In this document: in pieces, positions 9,326 to 18,440 of the stretch
How positions within the stretch are numbered: the first letter of the stretch is position 1
Layout of the letters: the number at the start of each line of letters is the position of its first letter
Position numbers and translations under genes: made by a program
Source of the DNA: Paramoeba atlantica
Lineage: Eukaryota > Discosea
Direction: 5' to 3'
NCBI GenBank assembly: GCA_977017575.1
Contig: CDRNVI010000170.1
Location: 1-64,000, forward strand
DNA: 64,000 nucleotides
Notes under the pieces: generated by a model
What the model was told of the DNA's origin: nothing
The model's input: the letters and a program-made list of their open reading frames with translations, nothing else
The model's database searches: none

Positions 9326-11194
9326 TTAGTTCTCACTAAGGGGTCTGCGTTTAATTGTTCGCCTTCTAAAACCAGGGAGTGAATTCGGTTTGGAGGTTTC
9401 TATGAAGTTAATTACATTCCTTCGAAAATCTTCCTCGATAAAGCTCCTCACCAGATTGCTCTCTTGGGACTGATGGAACCATCCTTGGATATCTTTAGTA
9501 ATTATTACAGGGAGAATTAGAGCATTCTCAAGAGCAGTTTGGGCCAGAAACAAAACATGGGGGGTTGTCACCGTGTTTCCTTGGAATTTCCTTACAAAAT
9601 TCCCTGGGGGGATGGGGAAAGTCCAGTCACAGGTGAGGGGGGAATTGATCCAGTTCCACAGGGTTGAATTCAAAATAATCCACTCTTCACTGGTTTCTGC
9701 AACATGTTGTGATCTTGGATCCCAATGATGGTCATTCACAGCACATGTTCCATCCTCTTTAGACCAACTTGCAGCAGTTGCAATTGCATCAGCTCGCTTG
9801 TTAAGTTCTCGGGGTACATGGATGAATTCTATCTCGTCAAAGCACATTGCTAACTTACGGATTTCACAAAGTAGTTCATTCAAGGCATAGTTTTTGATGG
9901 CATGGGTTTTGGGTGCAGCCTTGGTGAGAATCATACAATCCCTGACAACTTCAATCTCATTCGTCATTGATCTGGCACATTGCATTCCTTTCAAACAGCC
10001 TGTAAATTCACCAATATTGTTGGACCCAAGAGGGATAGTTTCAAACCCACCACAAATCTCTTTCCCTTCCCTGAAAACTGCAAAGCCCGCACCCCCCAGA
10101 TGAGGGTCTGTACAGCCTGAACCGTCATAAAACACTTGAAAGCCTTTAAATTTAAAACTTTCCTTCTCTTTGGTTCCTTTCTTTGTTTGGGTTCTTGGGG
10201 GCCGAGGGAGGATTTTGTTCTTTCTCAAGATTTTTTTGAAAATTTCAGTAGCATACTGGGGTGATTTCGATCCTTCCACACACACTGTGAGCCACAAACT
10301 CAACAGGGCAACACTCACCACAGAGGTTTCTTGTCTGGTGAGAAAATTTGAGACAAGGCCACACACATTCTTAGTTTCTTGCCAGCTGGGTACATTCAAC
10401 AAAATACATTTCCTTTCCATTGCTTGGAGGAGGCCCTCAGCCACAGAACATTCCTCCAGAAGATGAGATCGTGACTCCTTTTCACGGTGGCAGAGCTGGC
10501 AACTTGAGTTTTGGTTTGTGAAGTGAGCCAACTTGTCTCTTGTAGGCAGCCCTCTTATTAGGAACTTAATCAAATTTCTCTTAAGTTGGGGCCGAATTGC
10601 ATGTGCCAAGTTGTACACCACACACTCAGCTCTTCCTTCACCCACATACAGATCTTTGATTTCAATGGGGATCACTCGAGACATATTGGAATAAGCAACT
10701 CGAGTGGCCTGACCAAACACAACTTTGGCAGAGAGGCTTTGGGCTGCAAAAAGGGCATCCTTTCGCATGGCTCCAATGGAAAGAGGACTCCGATAATCGC
10801 TCCTCATTGGTGGACAAGAAGTGAGGAGGGCCCAGTTAAAAACAATTGGATGGCGCAGTTGGGGGTTTGAGTCCAAGGGAGGATAGCATGAGGTAAGAAT
10901 GGAGGTTTTTGTGTTGGCATAGGCACCCAGAGCTGAGTGGATGGACTTCCACATCAAGGAGGCAACAGATTTTGGAATCAGTTTGAATCTCGCTAAATAT
11001 CCCATGCATGGAGTTAGATAGGTATTGACCATCCTTACTCTCGAGTGAAAATTGCCACCCCTTTTTTTGATTGCTGCTCCAACTTTCTTCATCTTTAGGA
11101 TCACTTTCTCCCAATCCTTAAGAGGAGATAACCGTTTACTCAACCTCACTCCCAGATATACAGTTTCATCACCACAGTAATTGGATCTTGCCAT
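9326..11194 (-). CDS. LINE polyprotein, part 2: RT thumb, zinc finger and RNase H
   Basis: This is in phase with part 1, separated by one TGA and two sense codons. It begins with the region after the RT palm (MARSNYCGDETVYLGVRLSK), then a finger CQLCHREKESRSHLLEEC at about residues 230-250, then RNase H: FYDGSGC, a conserved Glu in NNIGEFTG, a third acidic residue and the NKRADAIA motif. RNase H degrades the RNA of the RNA/DNA hybrid during second-strand synthesis. It ends with TAA. The methionine used here is only the first after the TGA and is unlikely to be a real start. Confidence 0.88.
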   Translation of the reverse strand: MARSNYCGDETVYLGVRLSKRLSPLKDWEKVILKMKKVGAAIKKRGGNFHSRVRMVNTYLTPCMGYLARFKLIPKSVASLMWKSIHSALGAYANTKTSILTSCYPPLDSNPQLRHPIVFNWALLTSCPPMRSDYRSPLSIGAMRKDALFAAQSLSAKVVFGQATRVAYSNMSRVIPIEIKDLYVGEGRAECVVYNLAHAIRPQLKRNLIKFLIRGLPTRDKLAHFTNQNSSCQLCHREKESRSHLLEECSVAEGLLQAMERKCILLNVPSWQETKNVCGLVSNFLTRQETSVVSVALLSLWLTVCVEGSKSPQYATEIFKKILRKNKILPRPPRTQTKKGTKEKESFKFKGFQVFYDGSGCTDPHLGGAGFAVFREGKEICGGFETIPLGSNNIGEFTGCLKGMQCARSMTNEIEVVRDCMILTKAAPKTHAIKNYALNELLCEIRKLAMCFDEIEFIHVPRELNKRADAIATAASWSKEDGTCAVNDHHWDPRSQHVAETSEEWIILNSTLWNWINSPLTCDWTFPIPPGNFVRKFQGNTVTTPHVLFLAQTALENALILPVIITKDIQGWFHQSQESNLVRSFIEEDFRRNVINFIETSKPNSLPGFRRRTIKRRPLSEN

Positions 11195-11200
11195 CTCAGC

Positions 11201-13459
11201 TCAGGGGCCTACAGGTTTGAAAGACTCAGTTGAGAGGACAAAGCACTTATTAAAATTCAGTTTAGCTCCAGTCGCTTCTTCATATTTCTTGAAGGTTGGA
11301 GTGAGAGAATTGATGGTTTCAGCTTTCTGAATCACCATCCCCAAGTCATCCATAAAGCCTGATAGGTCTTGGGGGTTGTATTCCTTCTTCAGGCTCACCA
11401 GGAGGATGTCAAATACAATTACAAACAAAAGGGGGGAGATCGGGCATCCTTGTCTGACACCAGTTTGACTTTGGATTGACTCATTGTTGCCTCCCCTCTT
11501 GGATCCACCAATATTCGGCAGCCAGGTTACAGATTCTCGAAGCACCTTCTCAACAACATAGATCGCTTGAGGGGGGGCGTTCAAACCTTTGAGAATATGA
11601 AGAAGTGCATCACGATTCACATAATCATATGTCTTGCAAAAGTCTGTTTGGAGGAGGGTCACGTCTTTCCCTTCTGCCAGAGCTTCGTAGAAAGAGTCAT
11701 ACACTGATTCCACTGCTTCGTCAATTGACCTCCCCTTAAACATCACATGCTGTTCTTTAGAAATTACTCCACTTGCAATCTCCATCAGCCATTTTGCCCA
11801 ATATCTCATCACAATCCGATAATCTGAATTGGTAACACTGATTGGTCGAAATTGGTCAGGGCGGGGGATATTCTCAACTTTGGGAATCAAACAGAGTTGG
11901 CTCTCACCAAAAGAGGGGGGGAACTCCATAATCTCACCCACTTGTTGAATTAATTCCACCCACATGTCAAAATACTTTTCTTGTGTCGCCTTATATAAAG
12001 AGAAAGGGATACCATCGGGTCCTGCGCTGGTGTTATTGGTTCTCTGAAGAAGTTTATCAACTTTCTTCCTGTCAACATCATGTCTCTCAACTGGGGGAAA
12101 GCAAGGATGATGGTCAGCAATCAGTTCGTCGAGAGAATCCTTGTTATATGGTCTTTCTGTACTGAGAAGGCTCTCCCAAAAGTCCTTAATTGCTTTTTTT
12201 ACCACATTATCATCACGAGAGATCACTTCATCTACAATTACACCTTTAACACGGGGAGAAGATTTATGACCAGGGCGCGAGGGGTGTTCATCCACAAAAA
12301 TTCCGAGTTGTTGTTCGAGAACTGCAGTTCGATCCATCCCAGCTTTGATCATTCTAGGAATAGCTTTGATTCTCCATTTCTTGTCATCTCGAGAGCCATT
12401 CCATCCTATCGCAGCTGTATGAAGAAGTTCGAGTTCCAACGAAGAGAAAGAGTGTATGGCTGAAGTTTTCCTTAAAATCCTGGTTTTTGCAAGGCGTTTG
12501 ATGATTGTCTGGAGTTTCCATAGTTCTTTGAAAAGGTGAGCTTCTTTCCCTTTGTCTTTCCATAGAGGGACTAATTCCCACGCCTTCTCCTTGAGTTTAG
12601 TAAGACAACTGACAGGATCACCTTCCACATAGTCCCCAACTTCATTAATGAGGGCATTAATAAATTTAGGATTTTTAATGAGGTATTCAGGGATTCTCTT
12701 CTTGTTAGATTTCAACTCCCATTCTTTGATACTAGTTCCACCTACGATCATCGCATGGTCCTTAAAACCTGAAGGGATCGCATTAACAAAAATCCTTTCA
12801 CTAGGAGTGTTCGAGGGAATAAAGACATGATCAATACATCGTCCTTGGAAATGGGTTGGTTCTGACCACCCCAGTCTTGATAGATTCCAAGATTCAGAGG
12901 ATTCTGCGAGCTCTTTAAAAGGGGGTTCGTTAAGATCCCAGTTGAAGTCACCTCCCAGAACGTTCAGTCCATCTTTAGAGAAGAACTTTCCGATTTGGTC
13001 TTGCATAAAGGGAAGTTTCAGATTGCAATGACGGTAGACATTCATCACAGCATATTCAGTATTGAAAATCTTGGTTCTCAGTCCAAACAAACCACTCTCA
13101 GAGCTTTCAATTGGGTATGGTTCTATTTCATGAAGGCTTTCCATTCTTCTGACTCCAATGGCAAGGCCCTGCTTCTGTTCCAAGAAGGGGTCTTTGAACC
13201 ACAAATATTTCCTCAAACAATTCTTGAGATGATCGAGATCTTTTTCAGATGCAGCATGGGTTTCTTGAAGCAAAATAAACAGAGGACAGCAACTTGCAGC
13301 CATTCTACAGCAAAGGTTGAGTTTTTCATCGTTGTGAACACCATTGATGTTCCATGATAAAATCCTCATGTCTGGGAATTTGTTATACTGATACAGGTTT
13401 GGAAGCGGCAGCGCAGGGAAGGGGGGAAGGAAAGAAGATGAAGGGGGTTGGGACACCAA
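11201..13459 (-). CDS. LINE polyprotein, part 1: AP endonuclease and reverse transcriptase
   Basis: The first ~230 residues carry the APE motifs ILSWNINGV, LLQET, GGDFNWD, IDHVF and DHAMI of the nuclease that nicks the target. The RT follows: PDQFRPIS, motif A LLQTDFCKTYDYVNRD, motif B TGVRQGCPISPLL and motif C GFMDDLG, all with catalytic aspartates present. The chosen ATG is at 13,459, but the frame is open further upstream to the element's 5' edge, so the true start may be lost. The frame stops at a TGA (11,203-11,201) and resumes in phase six bases later as part 2. A second copy has TGG at that position, so the two parts are one protein either ancestrally or by TGA decoding. Confidence 0.9.
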   Translation of the reverse strand: MVSQPPSSSFLPPFPALPLPNLYQYNKFPDMRILSWNINGVHNDEKLNLCCRMAASCCPLFILLQETHAASEKDLDHLKNCLRKYLWFKDPFLEQKQGLAIGVRRMESLHEIEPYPIESSESGLFGLRTKIFNTEYAVMNVYRHCNLKLPFMQDQIGKFFSKDGLNVLGGDFNWDLNEPPFKELAESSESWNLSRLGWSEPTHFQGRCIDHVFIPSNTPSERIFVNAIPSGFKDHAMIVGGTSIKEWELKSNKKRIPEYLIKNPKFINALINEVGDYVEGDPVSCLTKLKEKAWELVPLWKDKGKEAHLFKELWKLQTIIKRLAKTRILRKTSAIHSFSSLELELLHTAAIGWNGSRDDKKWRIKAIPRMIKAGMDRTAVLEQQLGIFVDEHPSRPGHKSSPRVKGVIVDEVISRDDNVVKKAIKDFWESLLSTERPYNKDSLDELIADHHPCFPPVERHDVDRKKVDKLLQRTNNTSAGPDGIPFSLYKATQEKYFDMWVELIQQVGEIMEFPPSFGESQLCLIPKVENIPRPDQFRPISVTNSDYRIVMRYWAKWLMEIASGVISKEQHVMFKGRSIDEAVESVYDSFYEALAEGKDVTLLQTDFCKTYDYVNRDALLHILKGLNAPPQAIYVVEKVLRESVTWLPNIGGSKRGGNNESIQSQTGVRQGCPISPLLFVIVFDILLVSLKKEYNPQDLSGFMDDLGMVIQKAETINSLTPTFKKYEEATGAKLNFNKCFVLSTESFKPVGP

Positions 13460-13544
13460 GACAGGTGCTTGAGGGGTTGGGGAGGCAAGGTTTGTTTTTT
13501 GACGAAGATCAATAACGGAAGAGTCAGAGGAAGCACAAGGGTCC

Positions 13545-13562
13545 CTTTTTGAGGCAGACTTT
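13545..13562. repeat. Target-site duplication, right copy, of the LINE
   Basis: Exact repeat of 9,144-9,161. It sits just left of the old LINE copy. Confidence 0.9.
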
Positions 13563-13657
13563 ATTCAATTAGTAGTTCTTAATCTAAGCCATTTGAATTA
13601 CATTAAATTATATTTGTTTTTAACCTCTAACAAGAGGTGAAGTTTTAAACTTCAGTT

Positions 13658-15505
13658 TGGTTTCAAACCCACCACATATTTCTCTTTCTTCCCTGAAAAC
13701 TGCAAAACCTGCACCCCCCAGATGAGGGTTTGTATGTCTTGAACCATTATAAAACATTTAAAAGCCTTTGAATTTAAAACTTTTCTTCTCTTTAGATCCT
13801 TTCTTGGTTTGAGTCCTTAGAGGCCAAGGAAAGATTTTATTCTTTCTTAGGATTTTTCTGAAAATTTTTTTAGTATATTAGGCTGATTTAGTTCCTTTTA
13901 TACACACTGTGAGCCACAAACTCAGCAGGGCAGCACTCACCACAGAGGTTTTTTGCCTGGTAAGATACTTTGAGACAAGGCCACACACTCTTAGTTTCTT
14001 GTCAGTTGAGTATTTTCAGCAAAATACATTTCCTTTCTCTTACTTAAAGAAGACCCTCAGCCACAGAGCATTTTTCCAGTAGATGAGATTATAACTCCTT
14101 TTCTCAGTGGCAGCTGAGCAACAACTTGAATCTTAGTTTGAGAAGTGAGACAACTTGTTTCTTGTAGATAGCTCTTTTATTAGAAATTTAAGTAAATTCC
14201 TCTTAAGCTAAGGTTTAATTGCATGAGTTAAGTTGTACACCACACACTCAGCTCTTCCTTCCTCTACATACAAGTCTTTGATTTCAATTGGAATCATTTG
14301 AGACATATTGGTATATGCAACAAGTGGCCTGGCCAAACACAACTTTGGAAGAAAGGCTTTGGGCTGCAATGAAAGCATCCTTCTACATAGCTCCAATGGA
14401 GAGAGGACTCTGATAATCACTCCTCATTGGTGGACAAGAGGTGAAAAGAGCTCAATTAAAAACAATGGAGTGGTGTAGTTGAGGATTTGAGTCCAAAGGG
14501 AATAGTATAAAGTAAGAACAGAGGTTTTAGTGTTGGCATAGGTACCCAGGGCTGAGCAGAGGGATTTCCACATCAAAGAGGTGACAGATTTTAGGATCAA
14601 CTTGAATCTCACTAAGTATTCCATACATGGAGTTAGATAGGTATTGACCATTTTCACTCTTGAGCAAAAATTCCCACCTCTCTTTTTAATTGCTGTTCCA
14701 ACTTTCTTCGTCTTTTGGACCACCTTCTCCCAATCTTTGAGAGGAGATAACCATTTACTCAATCTCACTCCCAGTTTCATCACCACAGTAATTGGGTCTT
14801 GCCATCTCAGACCAGAGGCCTACTGGTTTGTAAGACTCAGTTGAGAGGACAAAGCACTTATTAAAGTTCAGTTTAGCTCCAGTCACTTTTTCATATTTCT
14901 TAAAGGTTGGAGTGAGAGAATTGATGGTTTCAGCTCTCTGAAGCACCATCCCCAAATCATCCATAAAGCCTGGCAGATCTTGGGGGTTGTGTTTCTTCTT
15001 CAGACTCACAAGGAAGATGTCAAACACAATCACAAACAATAGAGGGGAGATTGGGCATCCTTGTCTAACTCCTGTCCATCTTTGGATCAATTCTTTGGTG
15101 CCTGCCCTCTTGGATCTACCAATATTTAGCAGCCAGGTTACATATTCACAAAGAACTTTCTCAACAACATAGATTGCTTGAGGGGGGTGTTCAAACCTTT
15201 GAGAATATGAAGGAGTGCATCACAATTCACATAATCATATGCCTTGCAAAAGTCTGTTTGGAGGAGAGTCACATCTTTCTCCTCTGCCAAAGCTTTGTAA
15301 AAAGAGTCATATACTGATTTTACTGCTTCATCAATTGATCTCCTGAAAATCCATAACCTCACTTGCTTGTTGAATTAGTTCTACCCACATATCAAAGTAC
15401 TTCTCTTGTGTTGCCTTATACAAAGAGAAGGGAAGACCATCAGGTCCTGTGCTGGTGTTGTTGGTTTGAAGTAGTTTATTGACTTTCTTCCTGTCCACAT
15501 ATTGC
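13658..15505 (-). pseudogene. Decayed second copy of the same LINE family
   Basis: The sequence aligns with 10,037-12,075 of the young LINE over its full length, with the 3' ~0.9 kb and the 5' half missing and about 200 bp deleted near 15,345. Recognisable pieces are an RNase H fragment, the RT thumb (14,786-14,424) and the motif B/C region (15,090-14,755; TGVRQGCPISPLL, GFMDDLG). Many stops and frameshifts break it. Nearly every CpG of the young copy is TpG or CpA here. Where the young copy has TGA, this copy has TGG (…PVGLWSEMAR…). Confidence 0.9.
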
Positions 15506-15840
15506 TTTTAACAAAAAGATGAAGACCATCTTTGCTCCAAGTTAACAGATCTGTTAGGTCTGTCTGAATGAGTGTATAGTGGTGTGGTTCTACAAATTGA
15601 CTTTTAGTTGAATGTTTGTTCAGAAAGAAACCATATTTTTTTGGAAATGAACATCATATAATTGGTTGAGGGGAGACTAAAGTGATATTTTTTCTTGAAA
15701 TTGTCAAGAGAAAGTTCCATCCTCTTGAAATTCCTGAAATGGGCTTGTTCAAGTTTCAACCTCCATCAGGTTTTGGAGTGAAAACAAACTGTTGGTTTAA
15801 TGCTTTACATGAGAGTGGGCTTAAGCTGCACTTGCAATCA
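15506..15840 (+). pseudogene. piggyBac-type transposase fragment (decayed)
   Basis: It aligns with the transposase at 19.6-19.85 kb: KMKTIF, then V(C)LNE…VVWF, then FGNEHHIIG.GETKVIFFLEIV and MGLFKFQPPSGFG. Relative to that copy, TGG codons have become TAA and TGA and a TGT has become TGA, plus one frame change. It sits directly against the end of the old LINE copy. Only the central DDE region is present. Confidence 0.75.
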
Positions 15841-16320
15841 TAGTGTTTTTAGGATTGAAGTGACTTCAAATATTCCTTTTGAGCCTTCAAAAAAAATCTG
15901 ATGTTATATCCATATGTTCACTCTTGTGGTCTCTTTTCTGATTTGTTTGTTTTTTGGTTGAATGAAGATGGTGAAGGTTGAAGAAATGGAACAAAAAAGA
16001 AAAAGAAAAAGGAAAAAAAGTGTGTGTTTATTATTCTTTTGATGATTGGATTGTTTGATTTGAAAGAAAAGGTTATGCATAGAAGTTGAAGGTGATGATG
16101 TTGTGAAAGGGAAAAAAAGAACTTGTTTTGTCAATTGATCCAAACAGAAACTCTTTCACCAGAGACTCCCATTCCTGGATGTATTCTCAGTGATCTTGAC
16201 TTGACACTGATTGTTTGAAGAAACTCTGATTCAAGTTCTTCTTCTTCTTCTTCTTCATTGTCTGGGTCAATACAACCTGATGTAAGCTCATGAAGAAAAC
16301 ACTGATCACAGTAGTCTTCA

Positions 16321-17112
16321 ATGTCTTTGGCTGAACATTGGAAAACTTTTGAAAGTGAAAGGAATTGGCCAGGGACACAACACTTGGTCCTCCCTCATCT
16401 CAACTTATGGCAATATATAGCTTTTGAAATGTTCTCAAGTAATTGCATGAATCTGGTTCAGTGGTTTGCTCAATCTGACCAAACCCCTCCACCACCCAAA
16501 AGGAAAAGAGAAGAGGAAATCAACCTCCAAGCAGCAAAGAAGCAAATGCTGACACAACTCAATGAAATGATTGAGAATTGTAAGGACCTTGATGAACTCA
16601 AAAGAAAATTGGACAAACAAAAATGATCCAACTGTTACTGTTCATCATGAGCAAGATGACAGTTTCACTCTCATCATTGGAGATCTGGAAAGAGATTTGT
16701 TTTGAAACTTTGCTCCCCTGCTCAAACCAGACAAGAGTCATCAAAAAACATGAGTCAACTTGTTCCCTCAACAAACAGTCATCATTTTGGGTCTGAGGTG
16801 TTGCATGGGTCAACTTGTTCTCCAGTGTGCACTCCAAGAGCCCACATCACTCAAGGCTTCAGCATTGGCCAAAACACTGAGTATGCAATTGATAGGTCAA
16901 CTTTGTATAAGACATTTGTTAATGCATTGATGGGTCAACTTTCAATTTCAGTCTCAAACACCAGGCCACTCAAGTGGTGATGCTTTCACTGAACCTTATC
17001 TGGAATGGAGGAGGATGTTGAGTGCACACACCCATGCCAAAACCAAATGTAGGGCACAAAAGAGTCACCCAAAAGATTAATGCTTTATTTGAGCAAGACT
17101 TAGTTTGAATAA
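16321..17112 (+). other. Unidentified long frame with TGA/TAG interruptions
   Basis: An ATG-led frame of 101 codons (MSLAEHWKTFESERNW…, ending in a basic, helical …INLQAAKKQMLTQLNEM stretch) stops at TGA 16,624. The same frame continues through TGA at 16,648, 16,657, 16,978 and 16,990 and TAG at 17,050 and 17,101 before the first TAA at 17,110. The part at 16,702-16,980 is again open. The first piece has a proline/lysine-rich hinge and a predicted coiled coil and could be a small protein alone. No family is recognised. The region is CpG-poor and may be relict. Confidence 0.3.
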
Positions 17113-18440
17113 CTGATGAACAAACTCCTAAGGAGAGGGGTAAGGACAAGCAGAGATATTGGAGAGGAGACAAAGCAATAGACCTGAATTGAACAAATGG
17201 CTGATTCATTTTGTAAACAAATGAGAAATCTTCTCTTGAATGGAATATTACCAGAATCAAAAATAGAAGCAAAGAATAATCAATTTTGAATTTCCAATCC
17301 TGTGTCCACAAGTTCATCTTGCATGATCTGACATCTTTAAAGTAAATTAAAAACCAGAGGAGAAGAAGGCAAAGAAGAAGGAAGGGGTAAGACAAGAGTG
17401 GATGAGGGGCAAAATGGGGCACACAGGAGATGGACAAAAAGCGCACACATCATCAGAAGGAATGCAATATCTCAAAAGATATCCTTGATCAAAGAATTTA
17501 AGCACTTTCTGCACATAAAAAGCACTCTTGTACCTCATCATTGTAGTCACCATGATCAAATTCAAGCATGGTGTGGAAGACCAGCTTGTGGAATTAATGA
17601 GGGGAATAGGGGGAAATGGAGAAAGAGAATTTAGGACTTGAGAAAGAAATAAAAGAGAGAGAGAGACACATGAGAATGGAAAGGATGAGAAAGTGAAATT
17701 TGATTTAGGAGAAATCTTCAATCCTATCAACAAAAACAGAAGAAAATGATTCTCTAACACCAACTTTAGGAAATCCAAGGATCTTGAGAGGTGGATGTTA
17801 TCAAATGAGGAGGTTCAAGGAGATTTCAAAGAAAGTGATGAAGAAATATGAACCCAAGAGGAGCAGACTAGTAATGCCAATCAGCTCAGTTGGCCAAAAG
17901 GATGAATATTTCCCCCCTTGATAAGGGTCACTGAGATCCTCAGGGGATGCAAGGGGGGGTTTGAATATTGAGACCTTTTGTCAAGCCACCTTTTGGGCAG
18001 TTAAGAGGAAGCAGCCAAGAACCTATTTGAATGTTGAATTGGCCCAATTGGTTCAGATTGCAATCAGAAAGAAAAGAAGATGGAAGATTGAGATCAAAAT
18101 AAATAAGGGGGGGGGTTTTGGAGTTGGCTTGAGAAACTCTACTCCAAAAGGGGAAGAGACCAAAACCAAGGATAATCAAGAGGGATAAACAATGGAAAAG
18201 AAGGCCAGAGAAAGTACTCAAGAAGTATGCAAAGGAACAGAACAAAGAGGAGACTTCACCAACAGCAGCATCTCCAGCCTTTTTGTACCAAAGAGAAAGA
18301 TTGATCTGAGATATGTGAACCACACACAGCACAAAAACTGTGAGACTCTGGGAGAAATGTTTCATCATCTTCCAAAAGAAAAGGAAAAACCAGAAAAAAA
18401 GAAAAAACCAGAAAAACCAGAAAAAAAACAAATAAAATTG
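17113..18440. other. No gene recognised
   Basis: Moderately AT-rich DNA with short frames on both strands and no consistent coding signal, splice structure or repeat family that I can name. Confidence 0.5.

Larger units (their letters stand above)
9162..13544 (-). mobile_element. LINE with AP-endonuclease, RT and RNase H (young copy)
   Basis: The element lies between perfect 18-bp repeats, has a poly(A) tail (T-run at 9,160-9,170), and on the minus strand encodes APE endonuclease, reverse transcriptase, a CCHC finger and RNase H in that order. This fits the I/Tad1-type LINEs common in fungi. Its frame is continuous from the 5' boundary to the terminal TAA except for one TGA. The 5' end is probably truncated, since no separate ORF1 is present. 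CpG dinucleotides are plentiful, unlike in the old copy next door, so the insertion is recent. Confidence 0.92.

Noticed and set aside
15636..15690. Proof of UGA=Trp from the piggyBac fragment
   Set aside because: One TGA faces TGG in the other copy, but another faces TGT (Cys) and a TGG has become TAA, so simple decay explains this fragment.
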